Below are positions 36,232-44,531 of a stretch of 64,000 nucleotides of DNA, piece by piece; the first letter of the stretch is position 1, and the number at the start of each line of letters is the position of its first letter. The notes under the pieces were generated by a model. The model was not told the DNA's origin. It searched no databases and saw only the letters and a list, made by a program, of their open reading frames with translations. The DNA is from Kushneria aurantia DSM 21353 (GTDB lineage Bacteria; Pseudomonadota; Gammaproteobacteria; Pseudomonadales; Halomonadaceae), in the NCBI RefSeq assembly GCF_000382245.1, contig NZ_KB907866.1, positions 1 to 64,000 of the forward strand, in the 5' to 3' direction. Made by a program: the position numbers and the translations under genes.

Positions 36232-36264
36232 AAAAGCGCCCGCATCAGTGATGCGGGCGCTTTG
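36232..36264. terminator. bidirectional intrinsic terminator
   Basis: AAAGCGCCCGCATCA and TGATGCGGGCGCTTT form a long stem flanked by A's on the left and T's on the right, between convergent genes. Confidence 0.85.
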
Positions 36265-36275
36265 CTGTGCGATGC

Positions 36276-36455
36276 TCAACTCATGATGCCGCCCCAGTGG
36301 CGTCGGTGACAGTCGCAGTCGCTCTGTTGGCAGGGCTGGTTGTCCGGGTGGGCAGTGGCGCACGCCTCGCAGCAGTAGAACTTGCCGTTGATCTCCGGCG
36401 CGGTCTCGGGCACCGCGCACTCGCAATAGGGACAGGCGCAGACTCTTTTCTCCAT
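36276..36455 (-). CDS. bacterial metallothionein-like protein
   Basis: A 59-aa Cys-rich protein (MEKRVCACPYCECAVPE, YCCEACATAHP, CQQSDCDCHRRH): nine Cys plus His, in the order of prokaryotic metallothioneins (BmtA/SmtA), which bind Zn, Cd or Cu. ATG 36455 with GGAGAGCGTC upstream is chosen; a longer frame upstream is not needed. It is convergent with the zinc-ribbon gene. The role is inferred from the Cys pattern. Confidence 0.85.
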   Translation of the reverse strand: MEKRVCACPYCECAVPETAPEINGKFYCCEACATAHPDNQPCQQSDCDCHRRHWGGIMS

Positions 36456-36549
36456 GACGCTCTCCTCATCGCGCGGCGAAGGCCGCCTGTCCTTCAAGCA
36501 TAGGCCATCGTCGCCCAGGCAGCCTTGGTTTACATCACAGCGTTGGCAA

Positions 36550-36615
36550 TTATATCTTCGAAGCGCCGGAGTCGACCATTTTGGTGGTGAACTCGGCGGG
36601 AATCAGATAGGACAT
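36550..36615 (-). pseudogene. nirC: truncated start of a formate/nitrite transporter (nirC/focA family)
   Basis: Only 21 codons remain: MSYLIPAEFTTKMVDSGASK followed by Ile and TAA. This is the conserved N-terminus of NirC/FocA-type channels (usually continuing with FMSTRDTLIRAF). A good ribosome-binding site (CAGGAGATACTGCC) is still present. It stands directly downstream of nirD, where nirC belongs. The sequence diverges abruptly after residue 21, so the rest was deleted. Confidence 0.75.
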
Positions 36616-36683
36616 GGCAGTATCTCCTGTGATGGCAGGTTTTTTAATGTTGTGGTGCAATCGGTGTGCAACGGCACCGGCGT

Positions 36684-37043
36684 TCAGCGCTCCAGCACCA
36701 CCTGATCGCCCTCCAGCCGCAGCAGCCAGACCTTCAGCCGTACGCTGTCATCCTCGAGACAGATACCGTCGCGCAGGCGAAAGTGCTGCTTGTAGATCGG
36801 CGAGGCGACCACCGGCTCGCCTCCCTTGTCGCCGATAATGCCGCGGCCGATGACGTTGGCATTGGAGAAGGGGTCGTGGTGGTCGATGCCGAACACCGCC
36901 GGCTCGCCCCGCCGGTCGATGCCGCGAGGCAGATAGAAAATCGCGATCTGGTGACCGTCGTGCAGGGCGACCACGCCGGAGTCGTCGACCAGGTCGCTGC
37001 GCCGACACAGCACCTTGTGAGGGGTAGCGGCAGTACGGTTCAT
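36684..37043 (-). CDS. nirD: nitrite reductase (NADH) small subunit
   Basis: A 119-aa Rieske-like NirD subunit. LCRRSDLVDDSGVVALHDGH and IAIFYLPR open it, and GDKGGEPVVASPIYKQHFRL is the conserved core. As usual for many NirD proteins, the iron-sulfur ligands of true Rieske proteins are absent. It stabilises or assists NirB in reducing nitrite to ammonium. ATG 37043 overlaps the nirB stop (TGATG). Confidence 0.92.
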   Translation of the reverse strand: MNRTAATPHKVLCRRSDLVDDSGVVALHDGHQIAIFYLPRGIDRRGEPAVFGIDHHDPFSNANVIGRGIIGDKGGEPVVASPIYKQHFRLRDGICLEDDSVRLKVWLLRLEGDQVVLER

Positions 37044-39637
37044 CAGCGGATCTCCACGGCAAGAGACTGAATTTCGTCGGCGCGCGCCGGGCGGGGCTGG
37101 CCGCGCTCGCTGACGTTGACGATGTCCGGGTCGCCGCACTTGTCGTTGACGAAGGTGCGAAAGCGCTTGAGCTTCTCCGGGTCACCGAGGGCGTTGGCCC
37201 ATTCGCACTCATAGGTGTCGACCACGTGCTGCATCTGACGCTCCAGCTCTTCGCCGAGCCCCAGGCTGTCATCGATAATCACCGCCTTGAGGAAGTCGAG
37301 ACCGCCCTCGAGGCTTTCGCGCCACACCGAGGTGCGCTGTAGCTTGTCGGCGGTGCGCACGTAGAACATCAGAAAGCGGTCGATGTAGCGCACCAGGCGG
37401 TCGCTGTCGATATCGGTGGCGAACAGCTCGGCGTGACGCGGACGCATGCCGCCGTTGCCGCACACATACAGGTTCCATCCCGCCTCGGTGGCGATCACGC
37501 CGATATCCTTGCTCTGCGCCTCGGCGCACTCGCGGGTGCAGCCCGATACGCCCATCTTGATCTTGTGCGGCGTGCGCAGCCCCTTGTAGCGATGCTCCAG
37601 TTCGAGCGCCATGGCGACGCTGTCCTGCACGCCGTAGCGACACCAGCTGTTGCCGACGCAGGATTTCACCGTGCGCACGGACTTGCCGTAGGCGTGACCG
37701 GTTTCGAAACCGGCGTTGATCAGCGCCTCCCAGATATCCGGCAGCTCGTGCAGCTCGGCGCCGAACAGGTCGATGCGCTGGCCGCCGGTGATCTTGGTGT
37801 AGAGATCGTACTTTTTCGCCACTTCACCCAGCGCCACCAGTTTGTCCGGGGTGATTTCGCCGCCGGCCACACGCGGCATCACCGAGTAGGTGCCGTTTTT
37901 CTGCATGTTGGCCATGAAGGTGTCGTTGGTGTCCTGCAGGGCGACGTTCTGCGCGTCCATGATCGGCTGATTCCAGCAGGTGGCCAGAATCGAGCCGATG
38001 GTGGGCTTGCAGATATCGCAGCCCAGGCCCTGGCCGTGCTTCTCCAGCAGTTCGCCGAACGATTGGATGCCTTCGACGCGCACCATGGCGTAGAGCTCCT
38101 GGCGGGTATAGGCGAAGTGCTCGCAGAGGCTGCGATCGACCGCCACACCGCGCGCTTCCAGCTCGTGTTCGAACACCTGTTTCAGGAGCGCCGAGCAGCC
38201 GCCACAGCCGGTACTCGCTTTCGTGTCGATCGTGAGTGCGGCGAGATCGGCGCAGCCGGCGTCGACGGCGCTGCACACCGCGCCCTTGGTGACGTTGTGA
38301 CAGGAACAGATGGTGGCGCTGTCGGGCAGCGCGTCGGCGCCCAGTGCCGGGGCGCCGCCCTCGTTTTGCGGCAGGATCAGGCTGGCCGGGTCATCGGGCA
38401 GGGCGATACCGTTCTGGGCGTACTGCAGCAGGGTGTCGTAGTAGCTGTTGTCGCCCACCAGCACCGCGCCCAGCACCTTTTTGCCGTCGGCGGAGACCAC
38501 CAGCCGGCGGTAGCCGCTGCCGGCCTCATCAATATAGCGGTAGCTTTTGGCCCCTTCGGTAGCGCCATGGGCATCGCCGATCGAGCCAACGTCGACCCCC
38601 AGCAGCTTGAGTTTGGTCGACATGTCGGCGCCGTTGAAGTGCGCCTCTTCGCCGGTCAAACAGCCCGCCACGGTGCGCGCCATGGTGTAGCCCGGCGCTA
38701 CCAGACCAAAGATGCGGTTCTGCCACAGGGCGCACTCGCCGATGGCGAAAATCTCCGGGTCCGAGGTGCGGCAGCTATCGTCAATGACGATACCGCCGCG
38801 CTCGCCGGTCTCCAGACCGCAGTCGCGCCCCGGTTTGTCCTGCGGACGGATGCCGGCGGAGAAGACGATCAGGTCGGTATCCAGCGGCTCGCCGCCCTTG
38901 ACGTTCATGCGATAAGCGTATGCGTCGTTCGGGGTAGCAACGATCTCCTCGGTGGCGCAGCCGGTATGCACGCCCACGCCGAGCGCCTCGATGCGCTCGC
39001 GCAGCGCCGCGCCGCCCTGCTCGTCGAGCTGCACCGGCATCAGGCGCGGGGCGAACTCCACCACGTGCGCTTCCAGACCCAGCGACTGCAGGGCGTTGGC
39101 CGCTTCCAGCCCTAAAAGGCCGCCGCCGATGACAACCCCGCGGCGCGCACCTGCGGCCTGTTGGCGGATGGCATCAAGGTCGTCGAGGGTGCGATAGACC
39201 AGCCGCGCCTGCGGGTGTGTGGCGGTATCGGGGCCGGGAATCGGCGGCACGAAGGGGTATGACCCGGTGGCGATGACCAGGCTGTCGTAGGCCAGCCGCC
39301 CCTCGGCGGTGACCACTTCCTTGCTGTCGCGGTCGATGGCGGTGACCGCCACGCCCAGATGCAGCGCCACGCCGTGGGTGCGGTGCAGATCGGGCTCGCC
39401 GAGAGCGAGGGCGTCGGCATCCTTGCCGGAGAAGTACTCCGACAGGTGGACACGGTCGTAGGCGCGGTGGCGTTCGTCGCCGAAGACGTGGATCTGCCAC
39501 TGCGCCGTGGCGCCGCGCTCGATCAGTTGTTCGATGCAGTAATGGCCCACCATGCCGTTGCCGATGATGACCAGCTGTTTTCTGTTGGTATCGATACTCG
39601 GCTGGTCGTGGTTGAAAGTCGCGTCCTGATTACTCAT
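37043..39637 (-). CDS. nirB: nitrite reductase (NADH) large subunit
   Basis: An 864-aa NirB that reduces nitrite to ammonium with NADH in the cytoplasm. It has an N-terminal FAD domain (VIIGNGMVGHYC), an NAD-binding loop (VVIGGGLLGLEAAN), and a central BFD-type [2Fe-2S] module (CSCHNV then GCGGC). The siroheme/4Fe-4S sulfite-reductase-like repeats hold CVGNSWCRYG and GVSGCTREC. The length is normal. A GAGGAGG ribosome-binding site precedes ATG 39637, which overlaps the upstream stop by ATGA. Confidence 0.95.
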   Translation of the reverse strand: MSNQDATFNHDQPSIDTNRKQLVIIGNGMVGHYCIEQLIERGATAQWQIHVFGDERHRAYDRVHLSEYFSGKDADALALGEPDLHRTHGVALHLGVAVTAIDRDSKEVVTAEGRLAYDSLVIATGSYPFVPPIPGPDTATHPQARLVYRTLDDLDAIRQQAAGARRGVVIGGGLLGLEAANALQSLGLEAHVVEFAPRLMPVQLDEQGGAALRERIEALGVGVHTGCATEEIVATPNDAYAYRMNVKGGEPLDTDLIVFSAGIRPQDKPGRDCGLETGERGGIVIDDSCRTSDPEIFAIGECALWQNRIFGLVAPGYTMARTVAGCLTGEEAHFNGADMSTKLKLLGVDVGSIGDAHGATEGAKSYRYIDEAGSGYRRLVVSADGKKVLGAVLVGDNSYYDTLLQYAQNGIALPDDPASLILPQNEGGAPALGADALPDSATICSCHNVTKGAVCSAVDAGCADLAALTIDTKASTGCGGCSALLKQVFEHELEARGVAVDRSLCEHFAYTRQELYAMVRVEGIQSFGELLEKHGQGLGCDICKPTIGSILATCWNQPIMDAQNVALQDTNDTFMANMQKNGTYSVMPRVAGGEITPDKLVALGEVAKKYDLYTKITGGQRIDLFGAELHELPDIWEALINAGFETGHAYGKSVRTVKSCVGNSWCRYGVQDSVAMALELEHRYKGLRTPHKIKMGVSGCTRECAEAQSKDIGVIATEAGWNLYVCGNGGMRPRHAELFATDIDSDRLVRYIDRFLMFYVRTADKLQRTSVWRESLEGGLDFLKAVIIDDSLGLGEELERQMQHVVDTYECEWANALGDPEKLKRFRTFVNDKCGDPDIVNVSERGQPRPARADEIQSLAVEIR

Positions 39638-40887
39638 GCAGCCTCCTCGAGCTGTTGGCTGGCGTCATGGGCGCCGAAAAGAAGGGTGTCGCGGCAGGCG
39701 CGCAGGTCGCGCCGCCGCTGCGCCTGGTGGAAGTACCAGGGGCCGTCGCGGGTGTCGCCGTAGAGTACGCCGCCGACGAGAACGCCGTGGCGCAGGATCA
39801 GGCGGCGGTAGTCTCCTGCCTCGATATCCACGTAGCGCAGCACCTCGTCGCCGGCTTCGGGGTCGAGCACGCCGAAGGCGTAGAGGTCGATGCCGCTGAT
39901 CTTGAGTTGGGTGGCGCAGTCGCCGAGGGCGTAGCGGGCGTCACCGCCGCACAGGCGCTCGGCCAGTACCTCCACCTGGGCGTGAATCGGTTCCACCAGG
40001 CCGAAGGTGGTGCCCTCGAATTCACAGCACTCGCCCAGCGCATGGATGTGCGTATCGCTGGTGGTCAGGGTGTCGTCGACGGCGATCGCCCGCTCGCCGG
40101 CCAGACCTGCGGCCAACCCCGGTTCGGCGTTGGGCAGGATGCCGGCGGCGGTCACCACCAGCGCCGCAGGCAGCCGCTCGCCGCTGTCCAGCAGCACACC
40201 GTCGACGCGCTCGCCGTCGCCCTCAAAGGCGGTCGGCTGACAGCCCAGTCGCAGCTCGAGGCCGCGCCGGGCCAGCTCGGCGCTCAACAGCTCGGCGGCC
40301 TGCGCATCGAGCTGGCGGTTCATCAGATGGCGCGCGCGGTGCACCAGGGTAACCGTCATGCCACGTTTTCTGAGCCCTTCGGCGGCCTCCAGCCCCAGCA
40401 GGCCGCCGCCGATGACCACCGCACGGCGTCCACAGCCGCTGGCCGCCAGCAGGGTGTCGACATCGGCGGTGGTGCGAAAGCCGTGAATGCCGGCAAGTGC
40501 TGCGCCGGGCAGATCGAAAAAGCGCGCCCGCGAGCCCGTGGCGATGACCAGCCGGTCGTAGTGCCAATGCTCGCCGCAGTTGTCGGTCACGCAGCGGGTC
40601 TGGCGGTCGATCCTTTCGATGCGCCGGCCGCTGTGTAGTCGGATGTCGTGCTGTGCGAACCACTCTGCATCGCGCAGGGCAATGCCGTTTTCGTCGATCT
40701 CGCCGGCCAGCAGCGGTGAGAGCAGAATGCGGTTGTAGGCTGGTCGCGCCTCGTCACCGAAGACGTGAATGTGGCGCGGACGTTCGTCACGCTCGGCGAG
40801 GCGCTCCAGCAGGCGCTGACTGGCCATGCCGTGGCCGATAATCACCAGTTTGTCGATAGCCCTGCTGCCCTGTCGCAGCATTGTCAT
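39634..40887 (-). CDS. nasC: NasC-like FAD/NADH electron-transfer subunit of assimilatory nitrate reductase
   Basis: A 417-aa pyridine-nucleotide-disulfide-type oxidoreductase. The FAD-binding loop is LVIIGHGMASQRL, with VIATGSRAR, the NAD loop VVIGGGLLGLEAAEGL, and ALGECCEFEG as the second FAD contact. It resembles the N-terminal half of NirB but lacks siroheme domains. In Klebsiella such a protein (NasC, ~411 aa) passes electrons from NADH to NasA, which fits the divergent nasA here. ATG 40887 with GGAGGCGAT is preferred over an upstream start that would run through the terminator. First gene of the nasC-nirBD operon. Confidence 0.85.
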   Translation of the reverse strand: MTMLRQGSRAIDKLVIIGHGMASQRLLERLAERDERPRHIHVFGDEARPAYNRILLSPLLAGEIDENGIALRDAEWFAQHDIRLHSGRRIERIDRQTRCVTDNCGEHWHYDRLVIATGSRARFFDLPGAALAGIHGFRTTADVDTLLAASGCGRRAVVIGGGLLGLEAAEGLRKRGMTVTLVHRARHLMNRQLDAQAAELLSAELARRGLELRLGCQPTAFEGDGERVDGVLLDSGERLPAALVVTAAGILPNAEPGLAAGLAGERAIAVDDTLTTSDTHIHALGECCEFEGTTFGLVEPIHAQVEVLAERLCGGDARYALGDCATQLKISGIDLYAFGVLDPEAGDEVLRYVDIEAGDYRRLILRHGVLVGGVLYGDTRDGPWYFHQAQRRRDLRACRDTLLFGAHDASQQLEEAA

Positions 40888-40927
40888 ATCGCCTCCCCGA
40901 ACGTTGACGACGGTCTGAAACGCAAAA

Positions 40928-40972
40928 CGGCGCCTGCGGTCGCGGGGGATAACCCCGGTTCCGCAGGCGCCG
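40928..40972 (-). terminator. leader terminator (attenuator) before nasC-nirBD
   Basis: Read on the minus strand, CGGCGCCTGCGG and CCGCAGGCGCCG form a perfect 12-bp stem with an inner G/C hairpin. The tail is TTTTGCGTTT, about 40 bases before the nasC start. Its 5' arm contains the 3' arm of the upstream P2 hairpin, so the two structures exclude each other. Confidence 0.8.
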
Positions 40973-41045
40973 TTGCCTGAAATGCCTGTTGCTGTGCTGA
41001 CGATCTTGCCGCCAGGCGGCGAGGCGGCTCTGCCTCGCCGCTGGC
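40964..41045 (-). ncRNA. ANTAR-type dual-hexaloop antiterminator leader (nasC-nirBD arm)
   Basis: Minus-strand P1 is a 14-bp stem with one bulge (41011-41045) closed by loop AGAGCC. P2 is CAGGC-AACGGC-GCCTG (40964-40979). Both loops are six bases with A at position 1 and G at position 4, the known signature of RNA bound by ANTAR-domain antiterminators such as NasR/NasT. The linker is 31 nt (40980-41010). P2 overlaps the terminator stem, so protein binding would allow read-through into nasC. Confidence 0.8.
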
Positions 41046-41077
41046 GCACGACGGTGTGCGCCATCTCGTTCATTTGG

Positions 41078-41094
41078 GGCAGAATGCGTGCCAG
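41078..41094 (-). promoter_or_regulatory. sigma-54-like promoter for nasC-nirBD
   Basis: On the minus strand TGGCACGCATTCTGCC matches the -24/-12 consensus TGGCACG-N4-TTGC with GG-N10-GC spacing. Transcription would begin some 12 bases on, about 20 bases before hairpin P1. This agrees with NtrC-type nitrogen control. Confidence 0.7.
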
Positions 41095-41099
41095 GTATG

Positions 41100-41310
41100 C
41101 CAGTGGCCTTTTTTATCAGCGCTTTATGTTATTTAAAATGGCGCTTTTTATTTTTATACCGTTATCTTGACGGGTGGCGACACCATCAGGGTGCACGGGC
41201 AATAGCGCTTTGTGCGTTATTGGTGCGCGGCGCTGTGCCGGCGCTGCCAAAAAGCGCCTTGCTGCTGTCCAGTGGACTACTTATCTGCCTGAGCAGGCTG
41301 TAAAAGGCGC
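41100..41310. other. intergenic core between divergent nitrate-assimilation promoters
   Basis: No gene is seen. The stretch would hold activator (NtrC-type) sites for both sigma-54 promoters; partial GGTGC/GCACC half-sites occur near 41190-41225, but no clear full palindrome was recognised. Confidence 0.4.
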
Positions 41311-41313
41311 CGG

Positions 41314-41354
41314 GCGGTGCGGTTTTTGCAAAACGGGCGGTGCGTTTTTTGCAA
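41314..41354 (+). promoter_or_regulatory. nasA: two tandem sigma-54-like promoters for nasA
   Basis: GGTGCGGTTTTTGC (41316-41329) and GGTGCGTTTTTTGC (41339-41352) each have GG-N10-GC spacing and lie in near-identical 23-bp repeats (GGGCGGTGCG...TTTTTGCAAAA). The downstream copy would start RNA at about 41364, shortly before leader hairpin P1. Confidence 0.65.
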
Positions 41355-41387
41355 AAGTTAATGTACAAGAGTCTGCCGCGGCGGCGG

Positions 41388-41460
41388 CACGCATCAATGG
41401 CGATGTCGTGTCACAACGCTGCCCGGCGACACCACCGGTTATCGGGGCATCGGGGCCCGA
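41388..41460 (+). ncRNA. ANTAR-type dual-hexaloop antiterminator leader (nasA arm)
   Basis: P1 is CACGCATC-AATGGC-GATGtCGTG (41388-41410, one bulged T). P2 is TCGGgGC-ATCGGG-GCCCGA (41442-41460, one bulged G). Both hexaloops have A1 and G4. The linker is 31 nt, identical in length to that of the opposite leader. The 3' arm of P2 (41455-41460) is part of the 5' arm of the following terminator, the known layout for NasR/NasT-type antitermination. Confidence 0.8.
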
Positions 41461-41495
41461 ATCCGCCACTGGCGGGTTCGGGCCTCGTGCGTTTA
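41454..41495 (+). terminator. leader terminator (attenuator) before nasA
   Basis: GGCCCGAATCCGCC (41454-41467) pairs with GGCGGGTTCGGGCC (41471-41484) over 14 bp, with one G-U pair and a 3-base loop. The tail is TCGTGCGTTTAT. It lies about 100 bases before the nasA start and is mutually exclusive with P2. Confidence 0.75.
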
Positions 41496-41593
41496 TAGCC
41501 GGTCACCACACCCGAGAAGGCAACGTCTGCACGCCGGCGTCGACCGTCAGGGCCTGCAGGGGGCCACCGCACGCAGACGTGAAGGAGTCGAAC

Positions 41594-44296
41594 ATGCATG
41601 AAACCACCACCTGCCCCTACTGCGGCGTGGGCTGTGGCGTGGTCGCCAGCGTCGAGGAAGGTCGGTTGAACGGCGTCGAGGGCGATCGCGATCATCCCGC
41701 CAACTACGGTCGGCTATGCGTCAAGGGTTCGGCGCTGCACGAGACGCTGGGCCACCAGGGGCGGCTGACCCGGCCCCGTATCGAGGGTCGCGAGGTGGAC
41801 TGGAATGAGGCGCTCGATACCATTGCCGATCGCCTTGGCGAGGTGCGTATGCGCCACGGCGGCGCGGCGATCGCCGGCTATCTTTCCGGTCAGCTGCTGA
41901 CCGAGGACTATTACATCGCCAACAAGTTCTTCAAGGGCTTCATCGGCACGCCGCACCTGGACACCAACTCGCGGCTCTGCATGGCCTCGGCGGTGGCAGG
42001 CTACAAGCGCGCCTTGGGGGCCGACGCCGTACCCTGCTGCTACGAGGATCTGGAGAAGGCAGAGCTGGTAGTGCTCAGCGGCAGCAATCTCGCCTGGAAC
42101 CATCCGGTGTTGTTTCAGCGCCTGCGCACCGCCAAAAGCCGCAACCCGCTGATGCGGGTGGTGGTGATCGACCCGCGTGTGACCGACACCTGCGAGCTGG
42201 CCGATCTCTATCTGCCCATCGCTCCGGGCAGCGACATCGCGCTGTTCAACGGTTTGCTGGCCTACATGGCGGCAAGGGGGCGGCTGGATCGTGACTTTAT
42301 CGCCCATCACACCGAAGGATTCGAAGCGGCGCTGGCGGCGGCGCGCGACGAGGCGGCGGATATCGCTACCGCCGCGCGGCGCTGCGAGGTCGATGCCGAG
42401 CGGCTGGAGACCTTCTATTACTGGTTCGCCAGCCAGCTGCACGTGGTGACGCTCTACTCCCAGGGGGTCAATCAATCGAGCAGCGGCACCGACCGGGTCA
42501 ACGCCATCATCAACTGCCACCTTGCCGGGGGCAGCATCGGTCTGCCCGGCGCCGGGCCCTTTTCGATCACCGGGCAGCCCAACGCCATGGGCGGCCGCGA
42601 AGTGGGCGGGCTGGCCAATCAGCTCGCCGCCCATATGGACTATCACACCCCTGGCGCCATCGATCGGGTAGCGCGCTTCTGGAGCGTGCCCGGGCTGACG
42701 CCGACGCTGCCCGAGGCGCCGGGGCACAAGGCGCTGGCGCTGGTGGAGGCGATCGAGCGCGGCGAGATTCGCGCGCTGTGGATCATGGCTACCAACCCGC
42801 TGGTGAGCCTGCCGGACGCCAACCGGGTGCGCCGTGCGCTGCACAAGTGCCCGCTGGTGATCGTCTCCGACTGTATGGCCGACAGCGATACGCTGGGCTG
42901 TGCCGATATCGTGTTGCCGGCCAGCGGCTGGTCGGAAAAGGACGGCACGGTGACCAACTCCGAGCGGCGTATCTCGCGTCAGCGCGGCCTGCTGCCAGCG
43001 CCGGGAGAGGCGCGCCACGACTGGTGGATCATCTGCGAGGTGGCGCGCCGCATGGGCTTCGCGGCAGCGTTCGATTATGACGGCGCCCATCGGATCTTCG
43101 ACGAGCATGCCCGTCTCTCCGGCTTCGAGAACGGCGACGGTCCGGGCGAGACCTTTCGGCTTTTCGATATCTCCGCGCTGGCCGGCATGGACCGCGCCGC
43201 CTATGACGCTCTGGCGCCGGTGCAGTGGCCGGTCAACGCTGCGTCGCCGCGGGGTACGGCGCGGCTTTTTGAAAGCGGTCGCTTCATGACCGACAGCGGC
43301 CGGGCAAGGCTCGTCGCCGTGCGCTCGCGCGCCGCGATCCAGCAGCCCGAGGGGGAGGCGCGACTGTTGCTCAACAGCGGCCGCATTCGCGATCAGTGGC
43401 ACACCATGAACCGCACCGCCCGTGCTGCCCGCCTGATGCACCATCGCAGCGAGCCCTTTATCGAGGTTCACCCGGCGGATGCGGCGCGGTATGGCGTGCA
43501 CGACGGCGGCCTGGCGCGACTCGTCAACGCCCGCGGTGACTATCTGGGTCGGGTGCGGGTGACCACTTCACAGCGTCGCGGGGAGCTGTTCGTGCCGATC
43601 CACTGGAACGATCAGTTCAGCACCCGGGCGCGTGCCTCGGCGCTGGTAGCGGCGGTGTGCGACCCGCTTTCCGGGCAGCCGGAGTCCAAGCAGGCGCGGG
43701 TGGCACTGGCGCCGCTGCCGCTGCCGCAAGAGGCTTGTCTGCTGCTCGGTTCGGACGACAAGGCGCCGCTGGCAGAGAGCGGCTGGTGGTGCCGCATTCC
43801 CATGTCCCACTGTCAGCGCTGGCAGCTGGCGTTGGCAAACGCAGAGCCCTGGTGGGAATGGTGTCGCGAGCAGCTGGGCAGCGCGCCGACGCTGTGGAGC
43901 GAAGATCCGGGCAGCGGTCACTTTCGTGCTGCGCGGATCGAAGCCGGACGGCTGGTGTGGTGGCTGGCGGTGGCGCCGACCGGTCGGCTCAATCCGCTGC
44001 TGGGTGAGATCGGCTGGCTCGATGACTGCTTTGCTCTCGAGAAAATCGAGCGCGAACAGCGCCGCCGACTGCTGGCCGGTCGAGCGGCCAGCGGTGAGGA
44101 TGCCGGCGTCACGGTGTGCAGCTGCCACCAGGTGGGGCAGAAGACCATCGAAAGGGCGATTGCCGAAGGCTGCTTGAGCGTCGCGGCGCTGGGCGACAGG
44201 TTGGCCTGTGGCACCCGCTGCGGCTCCTGCATTCCCGAGCTCAAGAAGCTGGTGGCGGCACAGGCCGAGCGGCATGCCGAAGCCGAATCGGCCTGA
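41594..44296 (+). CDS. nasA: assimilatory nitrate reductase catalytic subunit
   Basis: A 900-aa molybdopterin enzyme that reduces nitrate to nitrite in the cytoplasm. The N-terminal [4Fe-4S] site is CPYCGVGC (C7, C10, C14) with the fourth Cys in GRLCVKGS. The molybdopterin domain shows DTNSRLCMASAVAGYKRALG, LSGSNLAWNHPVLFQR, VVVIDPRVTDTCE and VTLYSQGVNQSSSGTD. A C-terminal BFD-type [2Fe-2S] module (CSCHQVGQKTIERAIAEGC, then CGTRCGSC) is present, as in Klebsiella NasA. ATG 41594 follows GAAGGAG; a much longer frame upstream runs through the leader and is not coding. Confidence 0.95.
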   Translation: MHETTTCPYCGVGCGVVASVEEGRLNGVEGDRDHPANYGRLCVKGSALHETLGHQGRLTRPRIEGREVDWNEALDTIADRLGEVRMRHGGAAIAGYLSGQLLTEDYYIANKFFKGFIGTPHLDTNSRLCMASAVAGYKRALGADAVPCCYEDLEKAELVVLSGSNLAWNHPVLFQRLRTAKSRNPLMRVVVIDPRVTDTCELADLYLPIAPGSDIALFNGLLAYMAARGRLDRDFIAHHTEGFEAALAAARDEAADIATAARRCEVDAERLETFYYWFASQLHVVTLYSQGVNQSSSGTDRVNAIINCHLAGGSIGLPGAGPFSITGQPNAMGGREVGGLANQLAAHMDYHTPGAIDRVARFWSVPGLTPTLPEAPGHKALALVEAIERGEIRALWIMATNPLVSLPDANRVRRALHKCPLVIVSDCMADSDTLGCADIVLPASGWSEKDGTVTNSERRISRQRGLLPAPGEARHDWWIICEVARRMGFAAAFDYDGAHRIFDEHARLSGFENGDGPGETFRLFDISALAGMDRAAYDALAPVQWPVNAASPRGTARLFESGRFMTDSGRARLVAVRSRAAIQQPEGEARLLLNSGRIRDQWHTMNRTARAARLMHHRSEPFIEVHPADAARYGVHDGGLARLVNARGDYLGRVRVTTSQRRGELFVPIHWNDQFSTRARASALVAAVCDPLSGQPESKQARVALAPLPLPQEACLLLGSDDKAPLAESGWWCRIPMSHCQRWQLALANAEPWWEWCREQLGSAPTLWSEDPGSGHFRAARIEAGRLVWWLAVAPTGRLNPLLGEIGWLDDCFALEKIEREQRRRLLAGRAASGEDAGVTVCSCHQVGQKTIERAIAEGCLSVAALGDRLACGTRCGSCIPELKKLVAAQAERHAEAESA

Positions 44297-44344
44297 ACAA
44301 TGAGAGTATGGGAAGGGTGTCGGCTGAAGGTCGAGCGGCGCGGC

Positions 44345-44436
44345 GCTAGCGATAGCCCGCCGCCTGTAGTTCGAAAAGCCTTGAATAGCGGCCGCCGGCG
44401 GCCAGCAGGCTGGCGTGGCTGCCGCGCTCGATGATG
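44345..44436. repeat. 92-bp direct repeat, left copy (duplicate of ABC transporter 3' end)
   Basis: Identical but for one base (A at the TTGaATAG position, C in the other copy) to 45503-45594, which is the last ~30 codons of the ABC transporter gene. The two copies flank the VapBC/IS1182 insertion. Confidence 0.9.
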
Positions 44437-44531
44437 TGGCTTTGCAAGAGGTTTGGGTTGCTCAGAAGTTGGCCGCACGACTATCGTTCCCGTCAAACGA
44501 TCATTGGATTCGGCCCAACAAAAGGGGCCGG

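Noticed and set aside
37433-39115. 560-aa plus-strand frame across nirB
   Set aside because: Antisense shadow of NirB with no motifs or credible start.
41174-41593. 140-residue N-terminal extension of nasA
   Set aside because: It would translate the promoter and antiterminator region; the iron-sulfur N-terminus of NasA begins right after ATG 41594.
41714-43501. Long minus-strand frame (595 aa) across nasA
   Set aside because: It is antisense to clear NasA motifs, rich in Arg/His/Gly and without recognisable domains, as expected for shadow frames in G+C-rich DNA.
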